Origin: Deroplatys truncata
Taxonomy: Eukaryota > Arthropoda > Insecta > Mantodea > Mantidae
Assembly (NCBI GenBank): GCA_030765065.1
Contig: CM060990.1
Span: 215,675,290 to 215,739,289, forward strand
Reading direction: 5' to 3'
Length of the DNA stretch: 64,000 bases
Positions 22,198 through 34,929 of this stretch are shown piece by piece. Within the stretch, counting starts at the first letter, position 1; every line of letters begins with the position of its first letter. The notes below the pieces were generated by a model, which did not search any database, was not told the origin of the DNA, and saw only the letters and a list, made by a program, of their open reading frames with translations. The position numbers were made by a program, and so were the translations under genes.

Positions 22198-25100
22198 TCA
22201 AATGCGACGATTAAAACCAATGTCACTTATAAAACGTAAAAGACATTCTACAGCATGCTCGTCGTCTGCCAAAAGGTTGGCTATGCCAACAGGCAGACCC
22301 ACGCGAACGCGCAGTGAAGCTAAAACTTGACACTCAGTTAAAATGTGACGCACCGTTTAGGGCACGTCACACTGCTGATACAGTGGAGCGGGATCACCAC
22401 TGAGCAGGTAACTATGACTAAAACGGCAATGTCCAATTCGTAAACGGGCTAAAAGTACCTCTTCCCGACGTGAAGAACGAGAAGAGGTACCCAGATTAAC
22501 GGGAGAGGCTTAACCTCCCGCAACTTGTTCCCCCGGAGGGCCGTCCACTCATCGCGCCAGCGCGAAGGGATGCGGCGACGTAAAATAACACACGAATCTG
22601 ACGAGGGAACAACAGAGGTAAAAAATCTGGGTAATAAAGTCGTCGATTTCGCAGCGGCGTCGGCAGACTCATTACCTGAGATGCCCACTTGACCTGGAAT
22701 CCACATGAAGGAGACGCTGATGCCAGAGACACCAAGCGAGTGGAGCAGGTCATGTATGCGCTGTACGAGTGGGTGGTAATGGTACAGCGCAGTAATACTC
22801 TGGAGGGCATTCAGAGAGTCCGTACAAATAAAACAGTGCCGTAAGTCGTGCCGCTGAATGTATAAAACGGATTGATAAATGCTAAAAAGTTCGGCGGTAA
22901 AAATTGAACATAGTCCTGGTAAACGAAAAGTAAAACTCTGTACACCAAAAACAAAGGCACATCCTACTCCAACATCAGTCTTAGACCCATCAGTATATAT
23001 AAAATGACAGTCCCCGAACTGCGCCTGTAGTTCTAAAAAGGCGGATCTAAGAACAGAAGCATTTTTCGGCATCGACGTTAGCCCAAGGTGGATGTGGGCC
23101 TCAGCGCGCGACCATGGAGGAAAACGCGTTTCCCCTCGGGTAAGGGCCGGCGCTGGCGGAACGTCCAAATGCCGAAGTAGCAGTCGAAATCGAACCCCTG
23201 GAGGGAGCAATGCAGAGGAGCTAACTAAATATTGCCGATCAAGCGAATCCTCGTAAAATGTCGGGAAGGACGGGTGGTCAGGCAAGCTGGAGAGTCGACA
23301 GGCATAGCTGCACAAGAGCATCTCACGCCTGAAGGACAGCGGAGGCTCTGCAGCTTCAGCATAAAGGCTAAGAACAGGGCTGGTTGGAAAGGCCCCTGTA
23401 GCGACTCTTATGCCACGATGGTGAATGGCATTCGATCGACGTAACACAGATGGACGTGCCGACGAATAAACAATACACCCATAATCAAGCTTGGATCGGA
23501 CCAAAGAGCGATAAAGAGGAAGAAGGACGGTGCGATCAGCTCCCCAGGATGTGCCACTTAAAACACGTAAAAGATTAAGAGAACGGTCAAACTTTGCTTT
23601 TAAAAAGGAAACGTGAGAAGTCCAGCTCAGCTTCCGGTCAAAGATCAACCTAAAAAATTTAACCTCGTCTGCAAATGGAAGGACCTCCGACCCAAGATGG
23701 AGAAAGGGCGGAGGGAAAGCCTTCCGGCGCCAGAAGTTGATGCAGACGGATTTCTCGGCGGAGAAATTTTAGCCGTTAGCGTTACTCCAGGCGTAGAGAC
23801 GGTCGATACAGTTCTGGAGACGGCGTTCAAGTAGACAGGTCCGCCGTGAACTGCAATAAATGGCAAAATCATGAACAAAATGGGACGATGAAATGCCAGA
23901 TGGAATACAATCAACAATAGGGTTGATAGCAATCGCAAAAAGTGTGACACTGAGTACAGAGCCCTGCGGTACTCCGTTCTCTTGAATAAAACGACGAGAT
24001 AAAACCGAGCCCACACGTACACGAAAGACGCGGTCTGTCATAAACTCCCGAAGAAATATGGGAAGACGACCGCGGATATTCCATGCGTGCAGTGTACGTA
24101 AAATGCCGCCCCTCCAACATGTGTCATAAGCTTTCTCCAGGTCAAAAAACACAGCCATGGTTTGACACTTTCTCAGAAATCCATTCATAATATGCGTCGA
24201 CAAGGACACCAGATGGTCGACGGTAGAGCGATAGCGACGAAACCCGCACTGAGCGTTCGCTAGGTGTTTCTGAGACTCAAGCCACCATGTCAACCACCCG
24301 TTGATCATGCGCTCCATCACCTTGCAAATGCAACTGGTGAGGGAGATAGGCCGGTAGCTGGAAGGTAGTTGGCGATCCTTCCCGGGCTTAAGTATAGGGA
24401 CAATGGTGGCTTCGCGCCAAACGGAAGGAAAAAGGCCGTCTGCCAAATACGGTTATAGACCTGTAAGAGAAATAGTTTACTGTCGGCTGAAAGGTGCTTT
24501 AACATCAGGATATGAATGCCGTCCGGGCCAGGTGCGGAGTGTCGAGAGCAATGAAGAGCGTGCTCCAGCTCCCTCATTGTGAATAGTTCGTTATAGCATT
24601 CATTATTAGCAGACCGAAAAGTATATGATGCGGAATCCAGCCGGTCTTTGATACAGCGAAAGCCGGCGGAATAATGGTCTGAACTGGAAACCGCCTCAAA
24701 GGCAGCACCCAGAGTGTTAGCCATGGCAGCCGGATCCACTATGGTGGCATTGGAAACCTGAAGGCCAGAAACAGTACAATGCGACACTTTACCTGAGAAG
24801 CGACGAAGTTTATCCCAAACAACGGATGAAGGCGTAAAGCGATTAAAAGACTCGACAAAACGAGCCCACGACGCCTTCTTGCTATCCTGAATAATGCGAC
24901 GAGCCCTGGCGCGCGATTGTTCAAAAGTCACCAAATTCTCAAGTGTAGGGTGGTGCCGAAACACCCTAAGTGCAGTCCTACGGGCACGAACGGCGTCCCG
25001 ACAATCCTCGTTCCACCACGGAACAGGCGGTCGCCGAGGTTGAGAGGATGAACGGGGAATTGCGCGTTCGGCGGCAGAGAAAATCGTAGACGTAAGGTGC

Positions 25101-25876
25101 TGCACTAGTTGGTTAATGTCGGCGAAGGGCTGAGCGTAAAAATGCACGAGGCTGGAATACAAGCTCCAGTCGGCTTTTGTGAGTATCCAGGTAGGAACTC
25201 TGGAATGCTGTACGTGGTGGGACAGAAGAGAAACGACGCAGGGGTAATGGTCGCTGGAATAGGTGTCAGCGACGACGTTCCACTGAAGACGACTAGCAAG
25301 CTGGAGTGAGCAAATGGCAAGGTCCAGGTGAGAGAATGTACCAGAAGAATCAGAAATAAAAGTAGGTGCACCTGTATTGAGGATGGAAAGATTGAACTGG
25401 TCAAAAATGTCGGAAAGAAGAGTTCCCCTCGCACAAGCCCTTGGCGAACCCCACAGTGGGTGATGGGCGTTAAAATCTCCCAACAGAAGAAATGGTGTTC
25501 GGAGAGCGGACAGGAGAGCTTGAAGGTCCGCGAGAGCGAGGGGAGACGACGGAGGTGAATATACAGAGCAAACAGAAAAGAAAAAACCGGGTAACTGCAA
25601 TCTAATGGCAACAGCTTGCAAGTCGGACGTAAGAGCGAGAGTTTGAAAATGAACGTCGTTACGCACTAACAACATGACACCTCCATGAGCAGGAGCACCC
25701 TCCTCCGGCTCAAGATCGTAGCGAACCGGAGTGTACCCTCGGAGATCGAAAGGGTCGTGAGGGCGAAGCTTGGTCTCCTGCAAACACACGACAATAGGTG
25801 AATGGGAACGCAATAAAAGTTGCAGTTCCGCCCTATGCGATCGTACATCACGTACATTCCAGGTCAGGATAGCCAT
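22198..25876 (-). pseudogene. Copy 6 ORF2, about three frame breaks
   Basis: Endonuclease and the start of RT are open for 519 residues from the ATG at 25876 (TWNVRD, QETKL, GDFNAHHPLW, SDHYPC, SAPGPDGIHI). A one-base loss near 24441 shifts the frame; RT continues in 24446-23769, but the palm motif reads FVHDF rather than FVDDF. Thumb and RNase H are open in 23648-22449 (TDGSKTDVG, SGNESADAA). The last 80 codons are in another frame. Relatively young but dead. Confidence 0.88.
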
Positions 25877-25896
25877 GAATAAAAGGGATAAACTGT

Positions 25897-27222
25897 CTAC
25901 TTAGATGGGCGGTTTAAAAGAATCTTTTGCTTAACCTTTGGGCTCAAGCTTTTGGAATGGAGTTGGTCAGACTCTATAGCCTCCTCGAAGGGATGGCCTA
26001 CGCGCTCAGAGCCAGAAACGGATTCAAGCGCCGAGAGTCGGTTCTGGGTGGCAACGGGTGAATGGGGCCACTGAGCGCGGATTGTCCAAGGAGCATCCTG
26101 GGACTGCGACCTCCGAGGAGGAGGAGGAGGAGGATGTGAACTTTTCTTGCCGCGCGCACGCGGAGGGTCTTTCAAAAAATCTTCCCTACGAAATTTCTGC
26201 TTCGATTTCTTCTCAGTGACTTGTGACTTCACATACTTTGGACCAGGTTTAGAGGGTTTGGTAACTGTAGCTGAAATGGACGGCCGGATGGTAGTGGCGG
26301 TCAATGCAGTCATGGTCCAAGTTTGAGTCTCTGCATCCTTCCGGGGTACTGGCGAGGCCTCAACAGAACTGAATGTTCCCGATCGCAGGAGCGAAGGTTG
26401 GCGCGCATGGTAACGCCTCCGGGCTTCGGCGAAGGAGAGTTTCTCCTTTACCCGGATCTCCTGAATCGCCTTCTCGTCCAAGTACCGCGGACAGTCGGCA
26501 AATGAAGCAGAATGAGACCCTTTGCAATTAACGCAGGCGGGGGCTGTTGAACAGGTATCTTCGTGTGAGTGCTGGCTACATGTTGCACAGATGTTAACGG
26601 CACTCTTACATGAGACTTGCGTATGCCCAAAACGTTGGCATTTGAATCAACGCAGAGGTCTAGGAATATAAGGCCGAACCGCAATACGTTCATACCCTGC
26701 TGAAATTCTCGTGGGCAGATCGACGCCATCAAAGGTTATAAAAAGGGTACGAGTTGGTACCAATACTCCGTCGCGTTTGGCCTGCACTCGATGCACTGCT
26801 GTCACCTTTTGATTTGATAGATATTCGACTAGGTCCTCGTCCGATATACCATCGAGACTATGCGTGGTAACGATGCCCCGACAGGAATTCAATGTGCGGT
26901 GTTTCTCAACATGGATGGGATAACCGCGGAGAAGCGTAGCGCGCAACAAGGTCTTACTTTGCTGATCGGACTTCGTTTGTGCCAATAAGGAACCATTCCG
27001 TAGACGAGTGCAGGACTGAACCGCACCAGCAATTGCATCAATGACCTTCTGAATTATAAAAGGGTTCACCTTCTCATAGCTTTGTCCTTCTTCTGTTCTT
27101 GAAATTACCAAGTAACAAGCAGATGTCGACGGTGTTACTTCCATTACAATAACTTTACGGCGCTTGTTGGTAATAATGGAAAAATGGGGCTCCATAGCGA
27201 AATAAATCCTCCACCATTGCAA
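25897..27222 (-). pseudogene. Copy 6 ORF1: single nonsense change in a zinc-knuckle Cys
   Basis: One continuous frame from ATG (27222, the longer MQWWRIYFAMEP start) to the stop at 25897, interrupted only by TGA near 26647. The stop replaces the first Cys codon of the first zinc knuckle (RCFKCQRFG becomes R-stop-FKCQRFG). Otherwise it is full length and matches the 429-431 residue ORF1s. A nearly intact gag-like gene. Confidence 0.86.
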
Positions 27223-27830
27223 CTGTCTCCGACCTCGGGCTCTGACTTCCCGGGCATTACCCCGGCTTGGGTGAGTGACCTATCTATACCAGAATCACCC
27301 CAGGGTCACACATCCCAGAACATAAGACAGAGGGACCCAATCGCCGTCAGAAGTCAGCAGCTCATGCAATGGCCCCCTCCGCGGGACTGCTGTTGAACAG
27401 CGGATATGAACACAAACCCTACATGACGACCCCGGGTGGTGGGGATGACACCATTACACACTCACCCAGCTGCACACCCAGTGAGCGGGTATCTGTCAGG
27501 CTGTGTCCACGGAGGATTAAAAGAAAAGATAAAATAAATCAAACTGTGTGGGCGTTTCGCACACAAGGTAGGCCAGCGAGGAAGAAAAAGAGATATGCGA
27601 ATGTCCGGGTGCAAAATGGCCGGAAATTGACAAGGGAAGAAAGAAACGATGGCGAGGTGCGGTATGAATGTAATGCAAAGAATGCATGAGAGCCTACCTT
27701 GTGTCCTCCGGTCACGAAAACGAAACCACCTCGACCGGACGAGGATGAAGTGATGAAGATGGCGATGAGTGGCTCGGGAACCCCCAGGTATGCCAAAACC
27801 TGTACTCACATAAGGTGTGCCCCTGAGGGG
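27223..27830 (-). other. Copy 6 5'UTR
   Basis: Leader ending at palindrome CCCCTGAGGGG (27820-27830). The inner arm GTGAG is changed to GTGTG here. Confidence 0.7.
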
Positions 27831-28328
27831 ATCAATCTTTAGGATTTCAGTGTCAAGCTGCTCTGCATGGGCCTTCAATTCTCAATTCTTAGGAGACTGA
27901 TGGTATACAACTTGAGGAAAGATCTGAAATTAGTTACATGCGAGGGGAAACCTTTGTTGATCACATCAGCCACAGAAAGCTCCAGTCTGAATTCAGCACA
28001 ATGTTGACAAAATATGAGGGAATATCTGCTTGAGTAATGTTGTAACACCCATCATCTTGCTGAGCATCACTGCAACTCCATCTGTTGCTGTAGCAAACAA
28101 TATTTTCCTTCAAATATTTGTCATGAAATCCTAGTTTTCTTAAATGAACCATCAATAAATTAAATATAGCTTCAGCATTGACATCTTGTAACTCCACAAT
28201 GCCCAAGAAAATGTAGCAGGCTCATTAATATATGTATGCTTTATGCTTCCATAAATAATCAATGAAGATAATTGATTAATCTTATTACTCTCATCTAAAA
28301 GAAAGAAATTCTATTATTTTTCTCTATA

Positions 28329-28638
28329 ATGTTCTTAATGGGCTGGCCCCATAGCTCACTGGTAGAGCACCTGCCTGCTGTGCATGGGATCCCAGGTTTG
28401 ATTCTGAGCTGGGGGTTGGGAATTTTTCTCTAGCAAACATTGTTCCCTATCCTCCCCAGAATCTGGAAGAATGAATGAGAGTGTGAATGTATGTGTGATC
28501 TAATGTATAAAATCCAAAGACAAATAACAACAGTATATGAGTTAACACCATTACTGCGAGGCAATATGTTCCAAAGCTAAAAGGCTGCCAATATGATCAT
28601 TGTAGTTAAAGGTGGGGTATAAATGGAACAACAATAGC

Positions 28639-28707
<69 letters not shown>

Positions 28708-28720
28708 CATGTTCTTAATG
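28329..28720 (+). mobile_element. tRNA-derived SINE with 12-bp duplication and (AAT)n tail
   Basis: Body at about 28341-28708, flanked by ATGTTCTTAATG at 28329-28340 and 28709-28720. The head has pol III boxes: an A-box-like TAGCTCACTGGTAGAGC and a B-box-like GGTTTGATTCT. A non-tRNA body of about 250 bp follows, then about 23 AAT units (28638-28706). Removing it restores the hAT-like ORF across the junction, confirming the empty site. The tRNA-like head cannot fold as a proper tRNA. Confidence 0.9.
28638..28706. repeat. (AAT)n tail of the SINE
   Basis: About 23 perfect AAT units immediately before the right duplication; the 3' tail of the SINE. Confidence 0.93.
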
Positions 28721-29270
28721 ATTGTGTTTCTCATTTCTGTGGCAATATGAGAGGTTATGTTGCTACATGCATTAGCTGAATGCAAAATATGACCCATATT
28801 GATCCCATTCAACTCCTACACATCAACTTCACGTTCAAAATCACTGAACACTTGGTTTCTTTTAACTACTTTGTAAACTGTTCTGAACATTTGAGCAGTT
28901 ACCTCTTTATTGTTTTCAAAAGCTTTAGTGCATACAGTTTCTATCGACTTCTGTTTTGCAGTCTCTAATATTTTACTTGCAGCCTGATGAATGGCATATT
29001 TAAATATTTTTTCACATGGACAAAGAAGTTGAGTAGGTTTACTGTCACCTATAGCAGTAATAGAAGCTGAAACCCGCTGCTGCAAAATGTTCATACCTTG
29101 ATGTTTTTCAGGACCGAATCTACCAACTTTGCAAGTTCTGAGGCAAGCTTTTTTTATTTTTTATCTTTAACCACTCATATTTGTTGCAAAATTCTTGTCT
29201 TTTGTCCAAATCCCAACAATCAGGAAGATTTAACTTACACTTAATATTAAGTATGGTGGACTTTGTAACA

Positions 29271-32200
29271 GTGATGTGCACTAATAATTAATCTAAATCA
29301 GAAAGATTCTCACTGTTACCATGTATATTTATTGAACACAACACATGTTCACATGGGTCACCCTTCTCAGTATCTGAATTATCACAAAACACTGCTGCTG
29401 TAGGCCTAATATTCATTTTCTCCTGTTCCATCTCCATTTCCTATATGTCTTTTATCTGCTGAAAAAGATGCAAGATAATTTGTAATTTTCTTCATCTTGG
29501 GGGAGAAAGCCAACTCCAATTCACAAATACAACATAATACTCAGAGAGTAGGAGGTAGAAGCCACAGAACATATGAAAACCAAGCCCAGATAGGATTCTT
29601 GGTGAGAGTGAACGTTGATGTCAAGCTCTCAGGCACTTGGAAGAGCATGCATGTGACATTGCCAACTCTACCTTCAGGTGAGTAGTAAACCGTGTGGGAA
29701 TTTACTAATGACTTCATAGTGTGTTTCAATGCAGTCCCATTACTTGTTTAATAGTTGTACAAATCTAAATATACCTTTTAAAAACACAACGAGGTGATGC
29801 TACTACTGAACAATCAATAAATCGCTCACTATTACACGAGACTAGTAAAACACATGTGTAGATGCTGACTCACTCTGGCAACTCTAATAAAGCTTTTAGG
29901 TGAGGGTTGCTGGGAATGGAGGCTGCTGATTGTGGACAGATTCATTGTAATGACAACTGGCTGGAATGTTAGCCATCAGAATAACTTGTTTGTTCAATCA
30001 GACGATAAAAAGAACCCAAAATTCACTAGAAGATGATAAATTTAAAATGAAAAGTAGTTGGACAGCAAGCTAACAATAATATCTGCTTTAATACAAATGA
30101 TTGCGTATAATAATTTCTGTTATTTTGTTTGGCACCAATTTCCCCAAATTTCAAAATTGTGGAAATTAATGATCTCCTATATGAAACTGAAACATTTTTA
30201 AGGGTACACATCCCCGTCCCCAAGAAAAAAAGCACCGTTTTTTATGTTAACTCTAATTAAATATTCAGGGATGTTTACTATGGCCATTATATTCCTCTTC
30301 CTACAATTTTAAAAAATGCTTCTAAATTCTGATGTTTATGAGCTTAGAACCTGAAGATGCGAACAATATCCTCTGAAACATCCACAGTGACAAAAGCTCA
30401 GTTATTAAAAACATACCATTCTCCACTAACACATATTTTAAACAGTCTTTCTTTAAACATACATGTTACAGGGAAAACAACACACCCTTTACAGCATGTA
30501 GACAGTGCAAAAGGTTTGTGATATGATTAATTGGCAATTGACATGGTACAAAAAACTAAAGTACTACTACAAGTTTCACTTCAAGTACACAGCACATAAG
30601 CTATTACAATATATTGCATTCATTCCAAACTAATTAATCAATTAGGTGGAAAGGGATGGATGGTTACCATTCCTGAGTTTAAAAATCATTTCAAAACAAG
30701 ATAGATTAACTTATGGAATTTACGGAAATCTGCACACATTGGTAACCATATAGAGTACAATAAGTTGACCCTAAACTTTATCAATTTGCAGTTTTTCATT
30801 GCCTAATCCACAGATTGATCTACATACTAACAAAAAGTAAATAAAACTTATGAGTAGAAACAAATACATGATGTTGGCATGCCATAAATTATTGCTTTAA
30901 AACAAACTTCAATGATAACATGATTTCAGAATATCAAAAAATGGAAAAGGATTAAACAAGCACATTAGCCATTGCAGAAAAAAACCATATAAGCTATGGC
31001 AAATTTACCTTCCATCCAAAATTTTTCACAAATATAAAAAATGTTTAAGAATTTCAATATAAAACTGGCACCATAAAATAGACATAGCATTAAAATGTAC
31101 CCAATCACCCACCACAGAGCAGCACACCAAATATTAAGTAATCTGGCATTTACCATATGAATTGTCAAGACTCTGCCAAAATATATGCTGGGAAAATTAA
31201 AAGGAACTTGGAAACTACCCACCTATAGAATGAAGGAACCTAATACAAACAAATAGATAAGTCTGCAATAGCAGACCATTGCTGATTGCTGGACCTGCAA
31301 TCACAATACGCCACATAAGGTCAAACTCCTAAAGTATGTAAAAAAGCCATTAGAACTCACTATGTGGTAAAATTTTCATAATTAAAAACCAGGATACAGT
31401 TATGAGTTATGAAATCCCAGTCAGAGATGACATCATTCAACTCTCATATGGGAAAAGGAGAATGGATGACAACATACTGCCAAGGAAGGAACTGAACAAA
31501 TGTGTTAGTCATATTAGTCCATTATTGATTAGGAGCAGCTTACCCATAACATGTTTTATCGATTAACTGACCTAAGTGGAGCAAAAAGCGTACATAAATT
31601 GTTAATTTATTTATTACCATAGGTTTACAACATGTAATTTTTATGTTTCTGAAAGTCCCATTTACACCCGCAGTGGTACCTTCAGGCAATTTTGTAGCAA
31701 GATGCACGATGCAGTAGATAAATAGGAGTTAGGTGTGGCGATGCACAAAATAAACATACTAAACGGAATCATCTAATAATCTCTATTTGTTAAAGTTTAA
31801 TTTTTTGATGTACTCAGCATGAGCAACTTCCACTGATCAGCAGCAGCTTAGATTTTGGTAGTCATCATTGTGCTAGTATCCAAGTACTAAATACCAACAG
31901 TATGAGTTAAATTTAGTTACCTTAGATACAGTGGGTAAAGAATGGATTATCTTTGCAGAAGAGTTAACTGTCAAGTTTTGCCTATGGCTTTCATGGTTCA
32001 AATGCATGAAATGGAAAAGTATGAATAAAGCATACAGCAAGAAAAATTATCCATAATCTTAGATTGGAATATTTATAACATATGCCATTTTATGTGATAT
32101 TTTACTTATTTGTAGTTATATCATATTCACCTTAGCTGCAAAAAGAGAGGGGAGAGAATGATATACTTAGGAAAAGGGGTTATGTTATTTCTAACCAAAA

Positions 32201-32466
32201 ATTATTCTGTAAGTAATGTAGGAAACAGAAGAAAATAAGGATAAAAATACGTGTTTTTAAGGCTTTTAACCTTATTTCCTGCTTGCATAAATATACATTA
32301 TTTTGTTTTCTGCTGTTATTCTCTTCTGGATTAGAGTGACCCTCTTGTTCTCCTTAAAGCAAACTTCTTGAGCACTACAGTGACTTAAATTTGTCCAAAG
32401 AGCACACCCTCTGCTTTGCACAGTACTTTAGTTGCCTTCCATTTCTTTGTGTATTGTCAACAATAT
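29271..32466. other. AT-rich sequence, likely host 3'UTR/flank; nothing else recognised
   Basis: About 3.2 kb with no coding stretch I can support; the short ORFs look random. If 32467-32487 is the last coding exon of the host gene, the right part would be its 3'UTR. A minus-strand AATAAATAAA signal lies near 31602-31612 and others are scattered. Confidence 0.4.
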
Positions 32467-32487
32467 CTAGAGGTGCTGCTTGTACTG
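32467..32487 (-). CDS. Candidate last coding exon of the host gene
   Basis: Minus strand. A strong acceptor (pyrimidine-rich CTCTCTCC then TTTATTTTAG) ends at 32488. In the phase left by the 32943-33161 exon, the reading is QYKQHL then TAG. The acceptor is TTTTAGCAG, a tandem NAGNAG site, so two isoforms differing by one Gln are possible. The intron would be 455 bp and begin GTAATA. A longer open frame through the same bases is in the wrong phase. The evidence is splice signals and phase only. Confidence 0.42.
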   Translation of the reverse strand, partial: QYKQHL

Positions 32488-32942
32488 CTAAAATAAACCG
32501 GAGAGAGTAAGGCTATGGATCTGCGTATGTGCTGTAGCAACTTTTCACATAATGTAACACATTTAAAAAATTATCCATGTTCTTAGTCTTGTTTATAAAT
32601 ACAATAGTTTTAAACTGCCTTTAAAGCAGGTAACTTAGTTGGTACAGAGAAAGGCATGAAGGCTATAAACTTGGCCTCAAAACTTGTGATGCTAAATGTA
32701 GTGCCACTTGTTTTCAATTGCACAGTTTTTTTTTTCTGATTCAGCACAATGTTTACATATGCAGATAATGTTTATATATTGACACCTTAATAATCTTGAC
32801 TCCAGTTCTCTTTTAAAAAGATTTAAATACTATATTAAATATGAAAATTTAGATATAAATAAATTTAAATATTTAAACATGTGCTAGCAGCACAACTTAA
32901 TTTTCTTAACGTTACCCTCATTACTAACAAGACTGTTATTAC

Positions 32943-33161
32943 CTGTTGATTCTCAGGTGACTGACTGTCAATATAGCGTAATTCTGCAGCAGAGCAGGCT
33001 AATTGCTCTTCTAGTCGGGATCTTTTTGATCGGCTAGAACCTTGAGGTGAGATAGGACCAGCACATGTTTTCTGTTTCTTTGGCGAGGGATCAGCACTAG
33101 GACAACCACTTAGCGGATCCTCTGGTCTGGCTCGAGGAACAGGGACTCTCCTACTGCTAGC
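32943..33161 (-). CDS. Host gene internal exon (73 codons), unknown protein
   Basis: An open minus-strand exon of 219 nt bounded by an acceptor (TTTATAG, then GCTAGC at 33161) and a donor (CAACAG, then GTAATA at 32943). Its length is a multiple of three and it starts in phase 0, matching the donor of 44418-44628. The product is Ser/Pro/Arg-rich with a basic, nuclear-signal-like SPKKQKT and SRSKRSRLEEQLA. Base composition is richer in G+C than its surroundings. I do not recognise the protein. The context is an intron-rich host gene, not a transposon. Confidence 0.72.
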
Positions 33162-34577
33162 CTATAAATTATTTAATAAGCTTTTAAGTCAACTGAGAAA
33201 AGAAAAAAATGCATGCTCACTTCAAAAAGCAAAAAGGATTATGCACAAGCTAAGAGTAGACAAGACACTGAGTTGATCACTGTCTTTGTGAAATGTAGCA
33301 CTTATTTGCCTGGATTTCCTATAAACCTATGCTTCAAAGTAAACGGCATGATAATTTAATAAAGATAGAGGAACAACTAAGCATAAGCAACAATATCATT
33401 GTACCACGCATTTCATTTATAAATGGATCATAGATTACAAATATGCATAGTTCTCTTGCACTGCAGTAACCTCGATATGTCTCAGATAACTCACCACTGC
33501 AAATGATTGACTCAACACAGCTAGGGTGATTATCTGTGAATATTAACTGTCAGTTGCTGCCTTCTTTTTGTACTGTAAAGATTGAAGTTGCTCAATGAGC
33601 ATCTTTTTGTGCTGTAAAGACCAGAGTTTGTTCTTCGTGCATCTCAAAAGTGGGAGATTATTCAAGACATCTGCGTTGTGTGTGAATTACGTTAGATTAT
33701 TCTTATTATTCCACTGAAATGCCTACCAAAAAATTCATGCTTGAACAAAGAGTTTTTATATATGATACATACATAAAAACTGTAAACATAAAGTTTATAG
33801 GAACAATCCCCACATCATAGACTAACTTGTGGACAGTATAACAACAGAAATAATGAATATTATGCAAGAAGAACTTATGCGTGTGAATGGAAATTTCATC
33901 TGAAGATGTCAGGAATGTTTCAATGCAGATGGACACCACTTTCAACACAATTTATAACAAGGTTAGTAGTCATTAAGTGTATGTTACTATCACTTATGAG
34001 TAAATAACACGGGAGCTTTAAAACAGAAAACCCACCAGTGTAACAGACAGTGTGCGGAGCATGCATACATGCAATCTGCGGCCCAACAATATAAGGAACA
34101 CACTGTATAATGAATATATTTAGGAACAATCAACTGTGCAGAAATTTGACTTCTCAGTCTACCTCAGCAGCATGTGTTATTACCCATCCAGAGATTAGGT
34201 GCCTGTCCTATCAATATTTCCAATTCCATTCTCACAGCAGGGAGAGAACTTCCATTAATGAAAAGAACATGTGAAGTTTCTGCAGTGAGCAAGTATGGAT
34301 GGCATAAAGCAGCATGTTATTTCCCGTATAATCTATTCAGTATCTGAAGAGGATTGCAAGTACAGGCCACCTGGATGCAACAATGTGTTGCATTATCTTA
34401 TCACTGTTTCAACATATCAATATCTAAGTAAATTCTGTCTGGGTTTTTAGCTTTAGATGACCTACAATACTTGCCCAAGATTTTCAAGAATTTTACCTTA
34501 CCACTCAAGAGATTTCGCCTTTATTATCCAAGGAATTGAGGGTAGTTTATTAAGAAATCTGAATGTCCCTATATATA
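33162..34577 (-). other. Host intron, left part
   Basis: About 1.4 kb of AT-rich intron between the exon at 32943-33161 and the left end of the Tigger element. No element or coding sequence recognised. Confidence 0.5.
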
Positions 34578-34929
34578 CAGTGGAATCTTATTATCACGTT
34601 TCTCATTACCATCTTTTCTCATTTAGTACACCAATTTTCACAAATCCTAATCCAAATCACATTTAACATATATTAAAATTACCCTTCTACACATTTTACA
34701 TCTCCCGCTTACCATGTCCAGACTTGAGTATCCATAGTAATTTTTAGTGATTTTATGCACATTGGAGATGCTCTGACACACATGCTTCCCTCTAGGCTTA
34801 TCTACATGCAGCACATTATCATCTGTGTATGTGGCATCTGGTTTGCAGTTCAGTGCAAAATACTAAATGATAGCATAACTTTCAAGTATCCAAGTAGCAT
34901 CTGTGACTTGTTTCATGACGTTTACACAA

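Larger units (their letters stand above)
21836..27830 (-). mobile_element. Family A copy 6: full-length, mosaic
   Basis: About 6.0 kb from tail (21836) and perfect stem-loop (21856-21890) to the 5' palindrome (27820-27830). Its 3'UTR and the distal part of RNase H match the microsatellite-bearing type (copies 2b, 8). From about 22925 upstream, RNase H and thumb match the other type (copies 3, 10). To the right lies unrelated hAT-like sequence, with no duplication matching the left flank. Confidence 0.88.
27831..29270 (-). pseudogene. hAT-derived KIAA1586-like protein, degenerate
   Basis: Read on minus, several frames give consecutive blocks of the KIAA1586-like, hAT-transposase-derived family. 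First a zinc-finger-like start with CWDLDKRQEF, YEWLKIKNKK and CKVGRFGPEKHQG (about 29230-29100). Then VFSDFEREVDV and NGINMGHILHSANACSN (28850-28760), LLDESNKINQLSSLIIYGS (about 28310-28240), LGIVELQDVNAEAIFN (28206-28150) and DGVAVMLSKMMGVTTLLKQ (about 28095-28035). At least four frame changes and a SINE (28341-28708) break it. The C-terminal dimerisation part is absent. I recognise the family from motif order; a domesticated host copy is unlikely given the damage. Confidence 0.72.

Noticed and set aside
30026..31222. Minus ORFs of 69 and 85 codons as host genes
   Set aside because: Low-complexity, AT-driven, no splice support and no recognisable motifs.
32375..32485. A 36-codon open frame starting VQAAPLDIVDNTQ on the minus strand as the last host exon
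   Set aside because: It needs phase 1, but the preceding exon ends in phase 0. The phase-0 reading gives a short tail and stop, which I listed instead.
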